From NCBI GenBank assembly GCA_944392235.1, contig CALXVZ010000003.1, forward strand, positions 1 through 64,000: 64,000 bases of DNA. Reading direction: 5' to 3'. The translations under genes were made by a program, and so were the position numbers. The stretch is from an uncultured Alphaproteobacteria bacterium (lineage in GTDB: Bacteria > Pseudomonadota > Alphaproteobacteria > RF32 > CAG-239). The notes under the pieces are model-generated. The model did no database searches. It was not told the origin of the DNA and worked only from the letters and a program-made list of their open reading frames with translations. Shown piece by piece: positions 29,330 through 38,473 of this stretch. The stretch's first letter is position 1, and every line of letters starts with the position of its first letter.

Positions 29330-30466
29330 ATGGAATGGTTATTTAATGTTATTCACTACGTTGTTCCTTTTCTCATCCTTCTTGGTGTCTTAGTTTTTGT
29401 TCACGAATTCGGTCATTTTATTGTTGCTAGACTTGCCGGAGTTTCTGTTAGTGCATTTTCTATTGGATTTGGAAAAGAACTTTGGAGTAAAACAGATAGT
29501 AAAGGGACTGTATGGAAAATTTCAGCCATCCCTTTAGGGGGATATTGCCAATTTCTGGGTGATGCAGATGAATCATCATCAACTTCAGATGTTGATTTAA
29601 GTAAATATTCTGATGAAGAAAAAAAGCATCTCTTTGCAACACAATCTCCTTATAAAAAACTTGCCATTGCTGTTGCAGGACCTTTGTTTAACTATCTATT
29701 CGCGTTTGTTGTTTTCTTTGGTTTGTTTTTTTGTGTAGGCAGTTATGATATTCCACCTGTTGTTTCTGATGTAATAGAAAATAGTCCAGCAAAAGCGGCT
29801 GGCATCATGAAAAATGATACAATTCTGGAAATAAACGGAAAAAAAGTAAGTGATTGGTCAGATATCAATAAAGAAGTTAGTATTGCCGTAGATAAAGTTA
29901 CTTTGAAAATTAGTCGTGGTGAGCAAACTTTGGATATTAATGTTCCTCTTGTCGATATGGAATATGCCTACGACGAATCTGAAAAACCAATTAAACGTAG
30001 AATGATTGGTATTAAAGGTGAAGCAAAACAGTTTAAAATTGTTAAAGATAATTTTCAGTTTATTCCTTCTTTGAAAAAATCTGCAGAAGAAGTTTACAAT
30101 ATTACAGATATGACGTTGCGTGGTGTTTGGCAAATGCTCACAGGCAAACGTTCTGGTGAAGATGTTGGAGGAATTATTCGTATCGCTGAAATGTCTGGAG
30201 ATATATCTCGGACTCGAGGTGCTTTAGATTTCCTTTATTTCATGGCTCTATTGTCTATAAATTTGGGACTTATCAACTTATTCCCAATCCCTGTATTAGA
30301 TGGTGGACATGTTGTAATTTATTTGTTAGAAATAGTTTCAAGACGCGAACTTAATACTAAAATCAGAGATGGTTTATTTAAAATGGGTCTTAGTTTTATT
30401 TTGTTTTTGATGGTGTTTGCTACTTGGAATGATATTAGACACCTCATTACACGATGGTTTGATTAA
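29330..30466 (+). CDS. rseP: RIP zinc metalloprotease RseP (site-2 protease)
   Basis: 378 aa. H-E-F-G-H at residues 25-29 lies in the first TM, and the third zinc ligand in N-L-F-P-I-P-V-L-D-G-G-H near residue 318. One PDZ domain (about 140-210) sits in the periplasmic part. The protease cuts membrane anchors such as anti-sigma factors and signal-peptide remnants. It is placed in the conserved cdsA-rseP-bamA order, 16 bases before bamA. Confidence 0.96.
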   Translation: MEWLFNVIHYVVPFLILLGVLVFVHEFGHFIVARLAGVSVSAFSIGFGKELWSKTDSKGTVWKISAIPLGGYCQFLGDADESSSTSDVDLSKYSDEEKKHLFATQSPYKKLAIAVAGPLFNYLFAFVVFFGLFFCVGSYDIPPVVSDVIENSPAKAAGIMKNDTILEINGKKVSDWSDINKEVSIAVDKVTLKISRGEQTLDINVPLVDMEYAYDESEKPIKRRMIGIKGEAKQFKIVKDNFQFIPSLKKSAEEVYNITDMTLRGVWQMLTGKRSGEDVGGIIRIAEMSGDISRTRGALDFLYFMALLSINLGLINLFPIPVLDGGHVVIYLLEIVSRRELNTKIRDGLFKMGLSFILFLMVFATWNDIRHLITRWFD

Positions 30467-30482
30467 TTTGAAGGATTGAAAG

Positions 30483-32735
30483 ATGAAGCTTAATTTAGCA
30501 GGTATTTCATTATTAACATTGGCTTTGTGTTCAAATGCTATGGCTCAAGGTGTGATAAAAAATATTAATATTAATGGACTGCAGAGGGTTGAACGTGAAA
30601 CGGCTTTATCCTATGCTGGTATTGATACAAATACACAAGTTTCTTCTGAAGAACTTAATCAGGCTCTAAAACGTTTGTATGATACTGGATTATTTAGTGA
30701 TATTAGTTTTGATACTAAAGGTGATACTTTAGTTATTAATGTTACAGAGAATCCTGTTATCAGTATTATGGCTTTTGATGGTAATGATAAAATTGATGAT
30801 AAAATATTAGAATCCGAAGTTCAATCAGCTCCGCGTTCTGTATTTAGTAAAACAAAAGTTCAGCAAGATGTTCAACGTATCCTTGAAGTTTATAAAAGAG
30901 CTGGTCGTTATGGTGTTTCTGTAGAACCTAAAATTATTAAAAAATCAGAAAATCGTGTAGATTTAATTTTTGAAATTGAAGAAGGCCCTGAAGCTAAGAT
31001 TGATACCATTAACTTTATTGGTAATAAACATTATACCGCTGATGATTTGCAAAACGAAATTATGAGCAAAGAAAGCCGCTGGTATAGATTATTCTCAAGT
31101 GCAGAAAATTTTGACCGTGAAAAAATGAATTATGACCAAGAATTACTAAGACGCTTTTATAATCGTCATGGTTATGCTGATTTTGCAGTTGTTTCTGCCA
31201 TTGCAGAATTATCCCGTGATAAGACCTCTTTCATTTTGACTTTTACTATTGATGAAGGACAACGCTATAAAGTTAATGATATTCAGATTAAGTCCGTAGT
31301 TCCTGATATTGATGCTAATATGTGGTATAAATATGTTACATTCAAAACAGGTGCTTGGTATAATTCTGATGAAATTGAAAAAACAGTTAATGCTTTAACA
31401 GAAGAATTATCTCGTAAAGGATTTGTATTTGTTGAAGTTGTTCCTAACATTTATAAAGATCGTGAAAGTGGTAAATTAAGCGTTGTTTTTGATATTAAAG
31501 AAAATGCAAAAGTTTTTGTTAATAGAATTAATATCGCAGGAAACACAAGAACCTTAGATGAGGTTATCAGACGTGAATTCCGTATTTCTGAGGGTAATGT
31601 ATTCAATGTTGCTAAAATCAGAGAATCCAGAAGAAATGTTGAACGCTTAAATTATTTTAGCAAAGTTGATATAGATACACAACGTGTTGATTATGATAAA
31701 GCTGATATCAATGTTAATGTTGAAGAAAAATCAACCGGATATTTCAATGTGGGTGTTGGTTACTCAACTGTTAATGGAGCTTTGGTTCGTGCAGGCATTA
31801 CTGAAAACAACTTCCTTGGAAAAGGACAACAAGTTAGCTTGAATGCTGGCGTTTCTCAGCGCTCTACTGATTATAGTTTCAGTTTCACTGAACCTTATTT
31901 CTTAGATCGTCGTTTAAGCGCTGGAACTGATTTATTCTACCAAACAGAAGATTATCAAGATGAAAGTAATTATGATATGGATACTATGGGTGGTAGAATC
32001 AGATTTGGTTGGGATTATACCGATGATTTAAGTCAATATGTTCGCTATACATTGAAGCAGGATAAAATTAAAAATGTAAGCAGTGCTTCTAAATACATTC
32101 AAGAAGAAGAAGGTGATGCAATCGACTCCGTAATTGGACAAACGATTGTTTACGATAAGAGAGATAACATCCTTAAACCTCGTGAAGGTTATTACTTATC
32201 ATTTGGTAATGATGTTTCCGGTTTGGGTGGTGATGATAAATACTTAAAATTTGATGCCAAAGCCTACAAATTTTACACTCTTAACGATTACTACACATTC
32301 AAATTCTTCATCAATGGTGGATATATCGCTGGTTATGGTGGAGAAGATGTTCGTCTAGCTCAAAGATACTTCTTAGGTGGTAATACTATGCGTGGATTTG
32401 AAACAGGTGGTATTAGTGCTCGTGATAAAGTTACTAAAGATGCTTTGGGTGGTAACTGGATGTTGTATGGTGGTGCTGAATTGGCATTTCCAATGGGATT
32501 GGATGAGCTTGGCATTCGCGGACGTACATTCGTTGATATTGGTACAACAGGTAAACCTGATAATATTGACACAAATGATGTTGATTACTCTTCTAGTCCT
32601 CGTGTTGCTGTTGGTTTTGGTTTCGAATGGACCTCACCTATGGGTAAAATTGATATCGACTTCGGTTTCCCGATTGTTAAACAAGACTACGATGAAACAG
32701 AAGTATTCCGTTTGAATTTCGGTACAAGTTTGTAA
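30483..32735 (+). CDS. bamA: Outer membrane protein assembly factor BamA
   Basis: 750 aa. A signal peptide ends near A-M-A-Q (about residue 22). Five POTRA domains cover about 23-420, then the 16-strand barrel with the L6 loop motif R-G-F (M-R-G-F-E-T-G). BamA inserts barrel proteins in the outer membrane. The last residues are F-R-L-N-F-G-T-S-L: the final position is Leu, while the beta-signal of most proteobacterial barrels ends in Phe. The periplasmic chaperone gene skp, common just downstream, is absent; lpxD follows. Confidence 0.97.
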   Translation: MKLNLAGISLLTLALCSNAMAQGVIKNININGLQRVERETALSYAGIDTNTQVSSEELNQALKRLYDTGLFSDISFDTKGDTLVINVTENPVISIMAFDGNDKIDDKILESEVQSAPRSVFSKTKVQQDVQRILEVYKRAGRYGVSVEPKIIKKSENRVDLIFEIEEGPEAKIDTINFIGNKHYTADDLQNEIMSKESRWYRLFSSAENFDREKMNYDQELLRRFYNRHGYADFAVVSAIAELSRDKTSFILTFTIDEGQRYKVNDIQIKSVVPDIDANMWYKYVTFKTGAWYNSDEIEKTVNALTEELSRKGFVFVEVVPNIYKDRESGKLSVVFDIKENAKVFVNRINIAGNTRTLDEVIRREFRISEGNVFNVAKIRESRRNVERLNYFSKVDIDTQRVDYDKADINVNVEEKSTGYFNVGVGYSTVNGALVRAGITENNFLGKGQQVSLNAGVSQRSTDYSFSFTEPYFLDRRLSAGTDLFYQTEDYQDESNYDMDTMGGRIRFGWDYTDDLSQYVRYTLKQDKIKNVSSASKYIQEEEGDAIDSVIGQTIVYDKRDNILKPREGYYLSFGNDVSGLGGDDKYLKFDAKAYKFYTLNDYYTFKFFINGGYIAGYGGEDVRLAQRYFLGGNTMRGFETGGISARDKVTKDALGGNWMLYGGAELAFPMGLDELGIRGRTFVDIGTTGKPDNIDTNDVDYSSSPRVAVGFGFEWTSPMGKIDIDFGFPIVKQDYDETEVFRLNFGTSL

Positions 32736-32754
32736 TTTAGCAAAGGATTTTGAT

Positions 32755-33768
32755 ATGGTTGATACTGTCTTTTATAAATATAATGGTACCAAAACAATTA
32801 AAGAGATTTCAGCAATTGCTGATGCTACTTTGATTACTAGCGGAAAGGAAAATGAAATAATAGAAAATGTTGCCTCCATTGATTCTGCCGGGAGCAACGA
32901 CCTTTGCTTCTTTTATGATAAAAAAAGTAAAGATAAGGCGGCTTTAATAAAAGCTAAAGCTTGTATCACTACAGAAGATTTGGCTCGCTTTATTCCTGAA
33001 AATGTTATTATTTTAACGACATCAAATCCAAAACTTTCTTTTATTAAACTAGTAAGTAGTTTCTATTCAGAAAATAGACCTTCTCCGCAGATCTCTCCTA
33101 ATGCTACAATTGCTAGTACAGCAAAAATAGGTAAGGACTGTTCAATAGCTTCTGGCGTTGTTATTGAAGATGATGTTGTCATTGGAGATAACTGTATAAT
33201 AGAACCTAATGCAGTTATTGCTAGAGGTTGTAAAATTGGTAACAATTGTCGAATCGGAAATAATGCAAGTATTGCTTATTGCTTAATGGGAAATGATTGT
33301 TATATCTATACCGGTGCAAGAATCGGACAAGATGGCTTTGGTTTTTCTGTCGTTAATGGTCAGCATAAACGTATTCCACAAATTGGTCGAGTTATAATTG
33401 GCAATGATGTTGAAATCGGTGCTAATACATGTATTGATAGAGGAGCTCTTGATGATACAATCATTGGTGATGGTTGTCGAGTAGATAATCTTGTTCAAAT
33501 TGCACACAACGATAAAATTGGAAAATGTTGTATTTTAGTTGCTCAAACAGGTATTGCCGGTAGTTGTACCTTTGGAGATTATGTTGTTTGTGGTGGGCAA
33601 ACAGGCTTTGCTGACCACTTAAATGTTGGTAGCGGAGCTCAAGTTGGTGCGCAATCTGGTGTTATGCGCGATATTGAACCTGGTGCTATTGTTATGGGAA
33701 CTCCTACTGTTCCTTTCAAAGATTTTATGCGTCAAGTTGCGTTTTTACAAAAAAATAGTAAAAAATAA
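32755..33768 (+). CDS. lpxD: UDP-3-O-(3-hydroxyacyl)glucosamine N-acyltransferase LpxD
   Basis: 337 aa. An N-terminal uridine-binding domain (1-110) precedes a left-handed beta helix of hexapeptide repeats (I-G-x-x-C/V-x) from about 120 to 310. The catalytic His lies in V-Q-I-A-H-N. The enzyme adds the second acyl chain in lipid A synthesis, so this organism probably makes lipid A. LpxA and LpxB, which usually follow fabZ, are not in the window. Confidence 0.96.
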   Translation: MVDTVFYKYNGTKTIKEISAIADATLITSGKENEIIENVASIDSAGSNDLCFFYDKKSKDKAALIKAKACITTEDLARFIPENVIILTTSNPKLSFIKLVSSFYSENRPSPQISPNATIASTAKIGKDCSIASGVVIEDDVVIGDNCIIEPNAVIARGCKIGNNCRIGNNASIAYCLMGNDCYIYTGARIGQDGFGFSVVNGQHKRIPQIGRVIIGNDVEIGANTCIDRGALDDTIIGDGCRVDNLVQIAHNDKIGKCCILVAQTGIAGSCTFGDYVVCGGQTGFADHLNVGSGAQVGAQSGVMRDIEPGAIVMGTPTVPFKDFMRQVAFLQKNSKK

Positions 33769-33783
33769 AATAGGAGATTTGTT

Positions 33784-34236
33784 ATGTCAGAAAATGTTAA
33801 AACTTATCAAATTGAAGAAATTATGAAAATGCTTCCCCACCGCTATCCTTTTTTGTTGGTTGATCGTCTTGAAGTAGAAGTTCCTGGCGAAAAAGGTGTT
33901 GGTATTAAAAACGTTACAATGAATGAGGAATTTTTCCAAGGTCATTTTCCAGGAAATCCTGTTATGCCAGGTGTTTTACAAATTGAAGCTATGGCGCAAA
34001 CCGCTGGTGCTGTTGTTATCTCTCAAGATGAAAATTATGCTGCTTCTAAACGCAATGTTTTATTTATGGCTGTTGATGGTGTTAAATTTAGAAAGCAAGT
34101 TAAACCAGGTGATCAGCTAAGAATGCATGTTGAGAAAATTAAAGCTCGCAGAAATATTTTTGTATTCAAAGGAACAGCTATGGTTGATGGTCAAGTTGCT
34201 TCTGAAGCAGAGTTAACAGCTATGATCCTTGAATAA
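33784..34236 (+). CDS. fabZ: 3-hydroxyacyl-ACP dehydratase FabZ
   Basis: 150 aa hot-dog fold. L-P-H-R-Y-P-F-L-L-V-D (about 17-27) carries the catalytic His, and G-H-F-P-G-N-P-V-M-P-G-V-L-Q-I-E-A-M the catalytic Glu on the central helix. It removes water in fatty acid elongation. The strong terminator at 34270-34304 shows it is the last gene of the pyrH operon. Confidence 0.97.
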   Translation: MSENVKTYQIEEIMKMLPHRYPFLLVDRLEVEVPGEKGVGIKNVTMNEEFFQGHFPGNPVMPGVLQIEAMAQTAGAVVISQDENYAASKRNVLFMAVDGVKFRKQVKPGDQLRMHVEKIKARRNIFVFKGTAMVDGQVASEAELTAMILE

Positions 34237-34269
34237 TTTTAATTTTATACTGTTTTAGTGTTGAAAAAA

Positions 34270-34304
34270 TTAGAGATAAGTTCTATCTTATCTCTAATTT
34301 TTTT
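34270..34304 (+). terminator. Rho-independent terminator between fabZ and sufS
   Basis: TTAGAGATAAG (34270-34280) pairs with CTTATCTCTAA (34287-34297), followed by seven T. It lies inside the artificially long frame that begins at GTG 34258, so it also argues that translation of SufS starts downstream at 34315. Confidence 0.9.
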
Positions 34305-34314
34305 GAGGTGTAAA

Positions 34315-35538
34315 ATGTTTGATGCTCATATTGTAAAAAAAGATTTTCCAATTCTGAATAGATTAATTGATGGGAAAAAAAATATATATATGGATACTGC
34401 TGCATCTGCGCAGAAGCCTTTATCCTTAATCAAAACTCTTGAACGAGCTTATTTAGAAGAATATGCTAATGTTCATCGTGGAAGCTATTGGCTTTCTGAG
34501 ACGGCAACAGAAAATTATGAACATGCTAGAAATGTTGCTGCCAAATTTATCAATGCACCTACTGCTGATTCTATCATCTTTACAAGAAGTGCTACTGAGG
34601 GTATTAATCTTGTTGCTGCTACTTATGGATGTGCTAACTTAACTTCTGGTGATGAAATTGTTCTATCTAGAGCGGAACATCATGCAAATTTTGTAACTTG
34701 GCAACAAACCGCTCTTAAGACTGGTGCTAAAATTGTTTATTTCGATTTAGATAAAGATGGAAACTTTGTTTGGGAAAACTTTGAAAAGTCTTTGTCTGGA
34801 AGAACTAAAATTGTTGCTGTAACAGCAATGTCCAATGTCTTAGGAACAATCTTTCCTGTTGAGCGGATTTGTGCGGCTGCTCATAATTTTGGGGCTAAAG
34901 TTCTAATCGACGCTTGTCAGTTTGCTGTTCATAAAAAAATAGATGTTCAGAAATTTGATTGTGATTTTTTGGCATTCTCTGGTCATAAAGTATATGGTCC
35001 TACCGGCATTGGTGTTCTGTATGGAAAATATGATCTCCTTAAAGAAATGCCTCCCTATCAATATGGTGGAGATATGATTGAAAATGTTAGTTATGAAAAA
35101 ACATCTTTCGCTCTTCCTCCTGCTCGTTTTGAAGCAGGGACTCCTGCTATTGTTCAAGCTATTGGACTTGCTTCCTCTCTTGAGTATCTTATGAAATTTG
35201 ATTTTAACGAAATTGAAAAGTATGAAGCTGAATTAATTTCTTATACCTCAAAACTGTTGTTAGATATTCCTAATCTAAAAATTTTAGGTACAGCCCATGA
35301 AAAAGGTGGCGTTTTTTCTTTTGCTATTGATGGAATCCATCCTCAGGATTTAGCTTTTATCCTTTCAAAAGAAGGAGTAGCTATTAGAACTGGGCATTTT
35401 TGCGCACAACCTCTTGTTAATGCTCTGGGGTATACCTCTCTTGCTCGTGCATCTTTAGGTATATATACAACCAAAGAAGATGTTGATGATTTTGTTTCCG
35501 CCTTAGTAAAAGCTAAATTTTTTTTTGAAAATGACTAA
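34315..35538 (+). CDS. sufS: Cysteine desulfurase SufS
   Basis: 407 aa from ATG 34315, preceded by TTGAGGTG; the longer frame from 34258 runs through a terminator. PLP Lys is K225 in S-G-H-K-V-Y-G-P-T, and the persulfide Cys is C363 in R-T-G-H-F-C-A-Q-P, as in group II desulfurases. It takes sulfur from cysteine and passes it to SufE, two genes downstream. The two-base spacing to sufT suggests coupling. sufB is 12 kb away and sufC/sufD are not in the window. Confidence 0.96.
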   Translation: MFDAHIVKKDFPILNRLIDGKKNIYMDTAASAQKPLSLIKTLERAYLEEYANVHRGSYWLSETATENYEHARNVAAKFINAPTADSIIFTRSATEGINLVAATYGCANLTSGDEIVLSRAEHHANFVTWQQTALKTGAKIVYFDLDKDGNFVWENFEKSLSGRTKIVAVTAMSNVLGTIFPVERICAAAHNFGAKVLIDACQFAVHKKIDVQKFDCDFLAFSGHKVYGPTGIGVLYGKYDLLKEMPPYQYGGDMIENVSYEKTSFALPPARFEAGTPAIVQAIGLASSLEYLMKFDFNEIEKYEAELISYTSKLLLDIPNLKILGTAHEKGGVFSFAIDGIHPQDLAFILSKEGVAIRTGHFCAQPLVNALGYTSLARASLGIYTTKEDVDDFVSALVKAKFFFEND

Positions 35539-35540
35539 TA

Positions 35541-35969
35541 ATGACTGATAATGAAAACTTAAATGAACTTGATGAAAACGAAGCTCAACTTTTAGCTGCA
35601 ATGAGTGTTGATGAATTGCCTGTATATAAAGCATATGCCGGCACAGAACTCTCCTCTACGTCTCAAAAAGCTAAAATGTTTGATATTGTTGAAGCTATAA
35701 AAAAAGTTTGCGATCCGGAAATTCCTATTAATGTTTATGATTTAGGATTAATCTATAAAATCGATCAAAATGACAATGGCGACTTACATATTGATATGTC
35801 TTTAACTGCACCAGGATGTCCTGTGGCAGGAGTTTTACCTCAGCAAGTTGCAGATGCAGCAGCTGGTGTCGGAGGTGTTGGAAGAGTTGAAGTTGAAGTT
35901 GTTTGGGAACCTGCTTGGTCTTTGGAACGATTAAGTGATGAAGCTCGTATGATGCTAGAAATGATTTAA
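35541..35969 (+). CDS. sufT: SufT-like Fe-S maturation protein (MIP18/DUF59 family)
   Basis: 142 aa. The DUF59 core begins near residue 48: I-K-K-V-C-D-P-E-I-P-I-N-V-Y-D-L-G-L-I-Y, then L-T-A-P-G-C-P-V-A with the conserved Cys. SufT-type proteins assist Fe-S maturation under high demand. The N-terminal 45 residues are acidic and unrelated to the core. It is flanked by sufS and sufE, which supports the call. Confidence 0.9.
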   Translation: MTDNENLNELDENEAQLLAAMSVDELPVYKAYAGTELSSTSQKAKMFDIVEAIKKVCDPEIPINVYDLGLIYKIDQNDNGDLHIDMSLTAPGCPVAGVLPQQVADAAAGVGGVGRVEVEVVWEPAWSLERLSDEARMMLEMI

Positions 35970-35985
35970 TTTAAGGACTAAAAAT

Positions 35986-36393
35986 ATGTCTATCGAATCG
36001 TTAATTGATGATTTTTCTTTTTTGGATGATTGGGAAGATCGCTATAAATATCTTATTGAACTAGGCTCACAATTACCGCATTTTAATGATGCTCAAAAAG
36101 TAGATCAATGGAAAATATCTGGCTGTCAATCTCAAGTGTGGATTATTCCTCATTTTAATCAGCATACGCTTTCTTTTCAAGGTGACAGCGATGCTATTAT
36201 TGTTCGTGGTATTATTGCCGTTGTTTTAACCATATTTAATGATAAATCTGCACAAGAGATTTTAGATATTGATGTTGAAGAAATTTTTGATAAAATGGGC
36301 TTAAAAGAACATATTACCCCAAATCGTCGAAGTGGTATGCTTTCGATGGTAGAGAAAATTAAATTTTATGCACGAGAGGCTTTAGTAAAATAG
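35986..36393 (+). CDS. sufE: Sulfur acceptor protein SufE
   Basis: 135 aa. The sulfur-accepting Cys is C47 in K-I-S-G-C-Q-S-Q-V-W, and R-x-L-I-E-L-G-type residues precede it. SufE relieves SufS of its persulfide and carries sulfur to SufB. It is followed two bases later by the sucC-like gene, so a metabolic-looking pair is transcribed with the SUF genes. Confidence 0.94.
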   Translation: MSIESLIDDFSFLDDWEDRYKYLIELGSQLPHFNDAQKVDQWKISGCQSQVWIIPHFNQHTLSFQGDSDAIIVRGIIAVVLTIFNDKSAQEILDIDVEEIFDKMGLKEHITPNRRSGMLSMVEKIKFYAREALVK

Positions 36394-36395
36394 GA

Positions 36396-37604
36396 ATGAA
36401 TATTCACGAGTATCAAGCTAAGAAAATTTTTAAACAGTTTGGCATTAACGTTCCTAAGGGACTTATTGCCTATACTCCTCTTGAGGCGAAAGAGGTTGCT
36501 GAAAAAGTTTCTGAGTTTGGGCCTTGGGTTGTAAAAGCTCAAATACAATCAAGTTCTCGTGATGCTGGGCGCTTTTCTGATAAAAGAGCTGGTAAAAAAG
36601 GTGGTATTAGGTTATCTAAAAGTCTTGATGAGGTATTCGATAACGCTGATGATATGTTAGAGAATCTTTTAGTTACAAATCAAACTGGTGCTAAAGGTAG
36701 ACTTGTTAGTCGGGTTTATGTTGAAGAATTTATTAAAACTACTAAAAAATTTTATCTAAGTTTGGTTATTGATTGGACTGTGGCTTCTACTGTTTTATTG
36801 GTTGCCCCTATTTCTGATAAAGATGATGAAAATATTATTCAGATTGCAAGTGATAATCCTGAGAGAATCCTGAAAGTTAATCTAGGTCTTCAAAAAAAAA
36901 TTAATTCCGAACAATTGCAGCAAATTATCTCTTTCATGAATATGCCTGTTGAGGTATCTATCTTAAAATCTTTTCTTAATAAAATGCTCAATCTTTTCTA
37001 TACTTGTGATGTTACTCTTTTGGAAATTAATCCTATAGGTATTGCTAAAAATGGTAATATATGGGCCTTAGATGCTAAAATTGTTTTTGATGAAAATGCT
37101 CTTTATAGACATCCAGAAATTCCCCCTCTATTTGATGATTCTGAAATAGAAGAAAGAGAACTAATCGCATCTAAGTTTGGTTTTCAATATAGAGAACTTG
37201 AAAGTGGTATGGGTATTATCGTTAACGGTGATGGACTTGCTCTTAGCACTATTAATCAAGCAAAACAGATTGGTTTAGATACCGCATGTTTTCTTAATCT
37301 AAAAGGCGGAGTTGATCGCGATAAGATTGCGGCAGGAATAAAACTCATTATGACGAATCCAGGTGTTGATGGTATTTTTATTAATATCTTAGGTGGTTTT
37401 TCTCGTTGTGATCTTATTGCTGATGGAATTATTACCGTTGCAAATGATTTAGGGTTAAATATTCCTTTAGTTGCTCGTTTTGAGGGAACTAATAAAGATG
37501 AAGCAACTGCTATTTTACAAAAATCCGGTCTGCCGTTAGCTATTGCCTCAAATACAGAAAAGGGCTTACTACTTTTGAAAAATGCTATTGCGGAGGATAT
37601 TTAA
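36396..37604 (+). CDS. Divergent succinyl-CoA ligase beta-subunit-like protein
   Basis: 402 aa, normal SucC length. The ATP-grasp start M-N-I-H-E-Y-Q-A-K and the Mg-binding L-E-I-N-P-I (near 210) are kept. Other sites are changed: the glycine-rich H-A-G-G-R-G-K nucleotide loop becomes S-S-S-R-D-A-G-R-F with an insertion, the usual D-V-G-G-G becomes N-L-K-G-G, and the G-G-I-V-R-C-D motif is G-G-F-S-R-C-D. The true SucC makes ATP or GTP from succinyl-CoA with SucD. Given these changes and those in the next gene, ordinary ligase activity is doubtful. Its last base is the first base of the alpha-like gene. Confidence 0.85.
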   Translation: MNIHEYQAKKIFKQFGINVPKGLIAYTPLEAKEVAEKVSEFGPWVVKAQIQSSSRDAGRFSDKRAGKKGGIRLSKSLDEVFDNADDMLENLLVTNQTGAKGRLVSRVYVEEFIKTTKKFYLSLVIDWTVASTVLLVAPISDKDDENIIQIASDNPERILKVNLGLQKKINSEQLQQIISFMNMPVEVSILKSFLNKMLNLFYTCDVTLLEINPIGIAKNGNIWALDAKIVFDENALYRHPEIPPLFDDSEIEERELIASKFGFQYRELESGMGIIVNGDGLALSTINQAKQIGLDTACFLNLKGGVDRDKIAAGIKLIMTNPGVDGIFINILGGFSRCDLIADGIITVANDLGLNIPLVARFEGTNKDEATAILQKSGLPLAIASNTEKGLLLLKNAIAEDI

Positions 37605-38473
37605 TGTCAATTCTTGTTGATAAAAACACCAAAATTCTAGTGCAAGGTATTACTGGCGCCCAAGCTTCATTTCATGTTCAAAGAGCTCTTAAATATGGAT
37701 CTAAAATTGTTGCAGGTGTTGCTCCTAATAAAAATGATAAAACTTATTTAGGTCTTCCTTTGTTTGGTTCCGTTAATGAAGCTGCTGAAAAAACAGGGGC
37801 TACTGCATCTATCGTTTTTGTTCCAGCTAAATATGCTAAATCCGCTATCATTGAAGCTATTCATGCTCATTTAAGTCTTGTTGTGGTTATAACTTCTGGA
37901 ATTCCTGTCAGAGATATGATGGAAATTCGTGAAGAACTTTCTAAATCTTCTACAATTCTTGTTGGACCTAATACGCCTGGGATTATTACCCCTCAAGAAG
38001 CTTATATGGGAATCTTTCCTAGTGATTTTCATCAAAAAGGAAAAATTGGTATTATTTCTCGTTCTTCCACTCTTACATATGAAGTTGTTCTTGAAATTAA
38101 TCAGCTTGGATTTGGCGAATCTACTATTGTAGGTCTTGGTGATGATCTTATTCTTGGCTCAAATTTTATAGAGATGATTAAACTATTCAATAGTGATACT
38201 GATACAGATGCTGTTATTCTCATTGGTGGTATTGGCGGAAATTATGAACTTGAAATTGCTGATTACTATTCTGCTATAGACTTTAAAAAGCCTATCTTTG
38301 CCCTTATTCAGGATGATTTTTCTCTTCTTTCTCAAAATGTAGGACTTGCTTCTGATATTATGTGTAGAGGAATCTCTTCATCTGAAGATAAACGTAAAAT
38401 ATTAGAAAAAGCTGGGATTTGCGTTGTAGATACTATTTCTTCACTTAAAGAAAAATTGGCAGAATTATGCTAA
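37604..38473 (+). CDS. Succinyl-CoA ligase alpha-like protein lacking the catalytic histidine
   Basis: 289 aa, normal SucD length and fold. The CoA-binding N-domain (I-L-V-D-K-N-T-K) and S-R-S-S-T-L-T-Y-E are present. In SucD the phosphorylated His lies in R-M-G-H-A-G-A; here the aligned segment is N-V-G-L-A-S-D, with Leu248 in its place. The supporting Glu of I-G-E-I-G-G is Gly209 (I-G-G-I-G-G), and N-C-P-G is N-T-P-G. So two catalytic residues known from the E. coli enzyme are gone while the fold is kept. A CoA- or acyl-CoA-binding role, or different chemistry, is possible. It overlaps comF by 7 bases. Confidence 0.85.
   Translation: MSILVDKNTKILVQGITGAQASFHVQRALKYGSKIVAGVAPNKNDKTYLGLPLFGSVNEAAEKTGATASIVFVPAKYAKSAIIEAIHAHLSLVVVITSGIPVRDMMEIREELSKSSTILVGPNTPGIITPQEAYMGIFPSDFHQKGKIGIISRSSTLTYEVVLEINQLGFGESTIVGLGDDLILGSNFIEMIKLFNSDTDTDAVILIGGIGGNYELEIADYYSAIDFKKPIFALIQDDFSLLSQNVGLASDIMCRGISSSEDKRKILEKAGICVVDTISSLKEKLAELC

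Noticed and set aside
34258-34314. GTG start for sufS 57 bases upstream
   Set aside because: This segment contains a complete terminator hairpin with seven T and lacks a ribosome binding site; ATG 34315 has GAGG in place.
36396-38473. Calling the pair ordinary sucCD, malate-CoA ligase or ATP-citrate lyase
   Set aside because: All of these keep the phospho-histidine, which is missing here.
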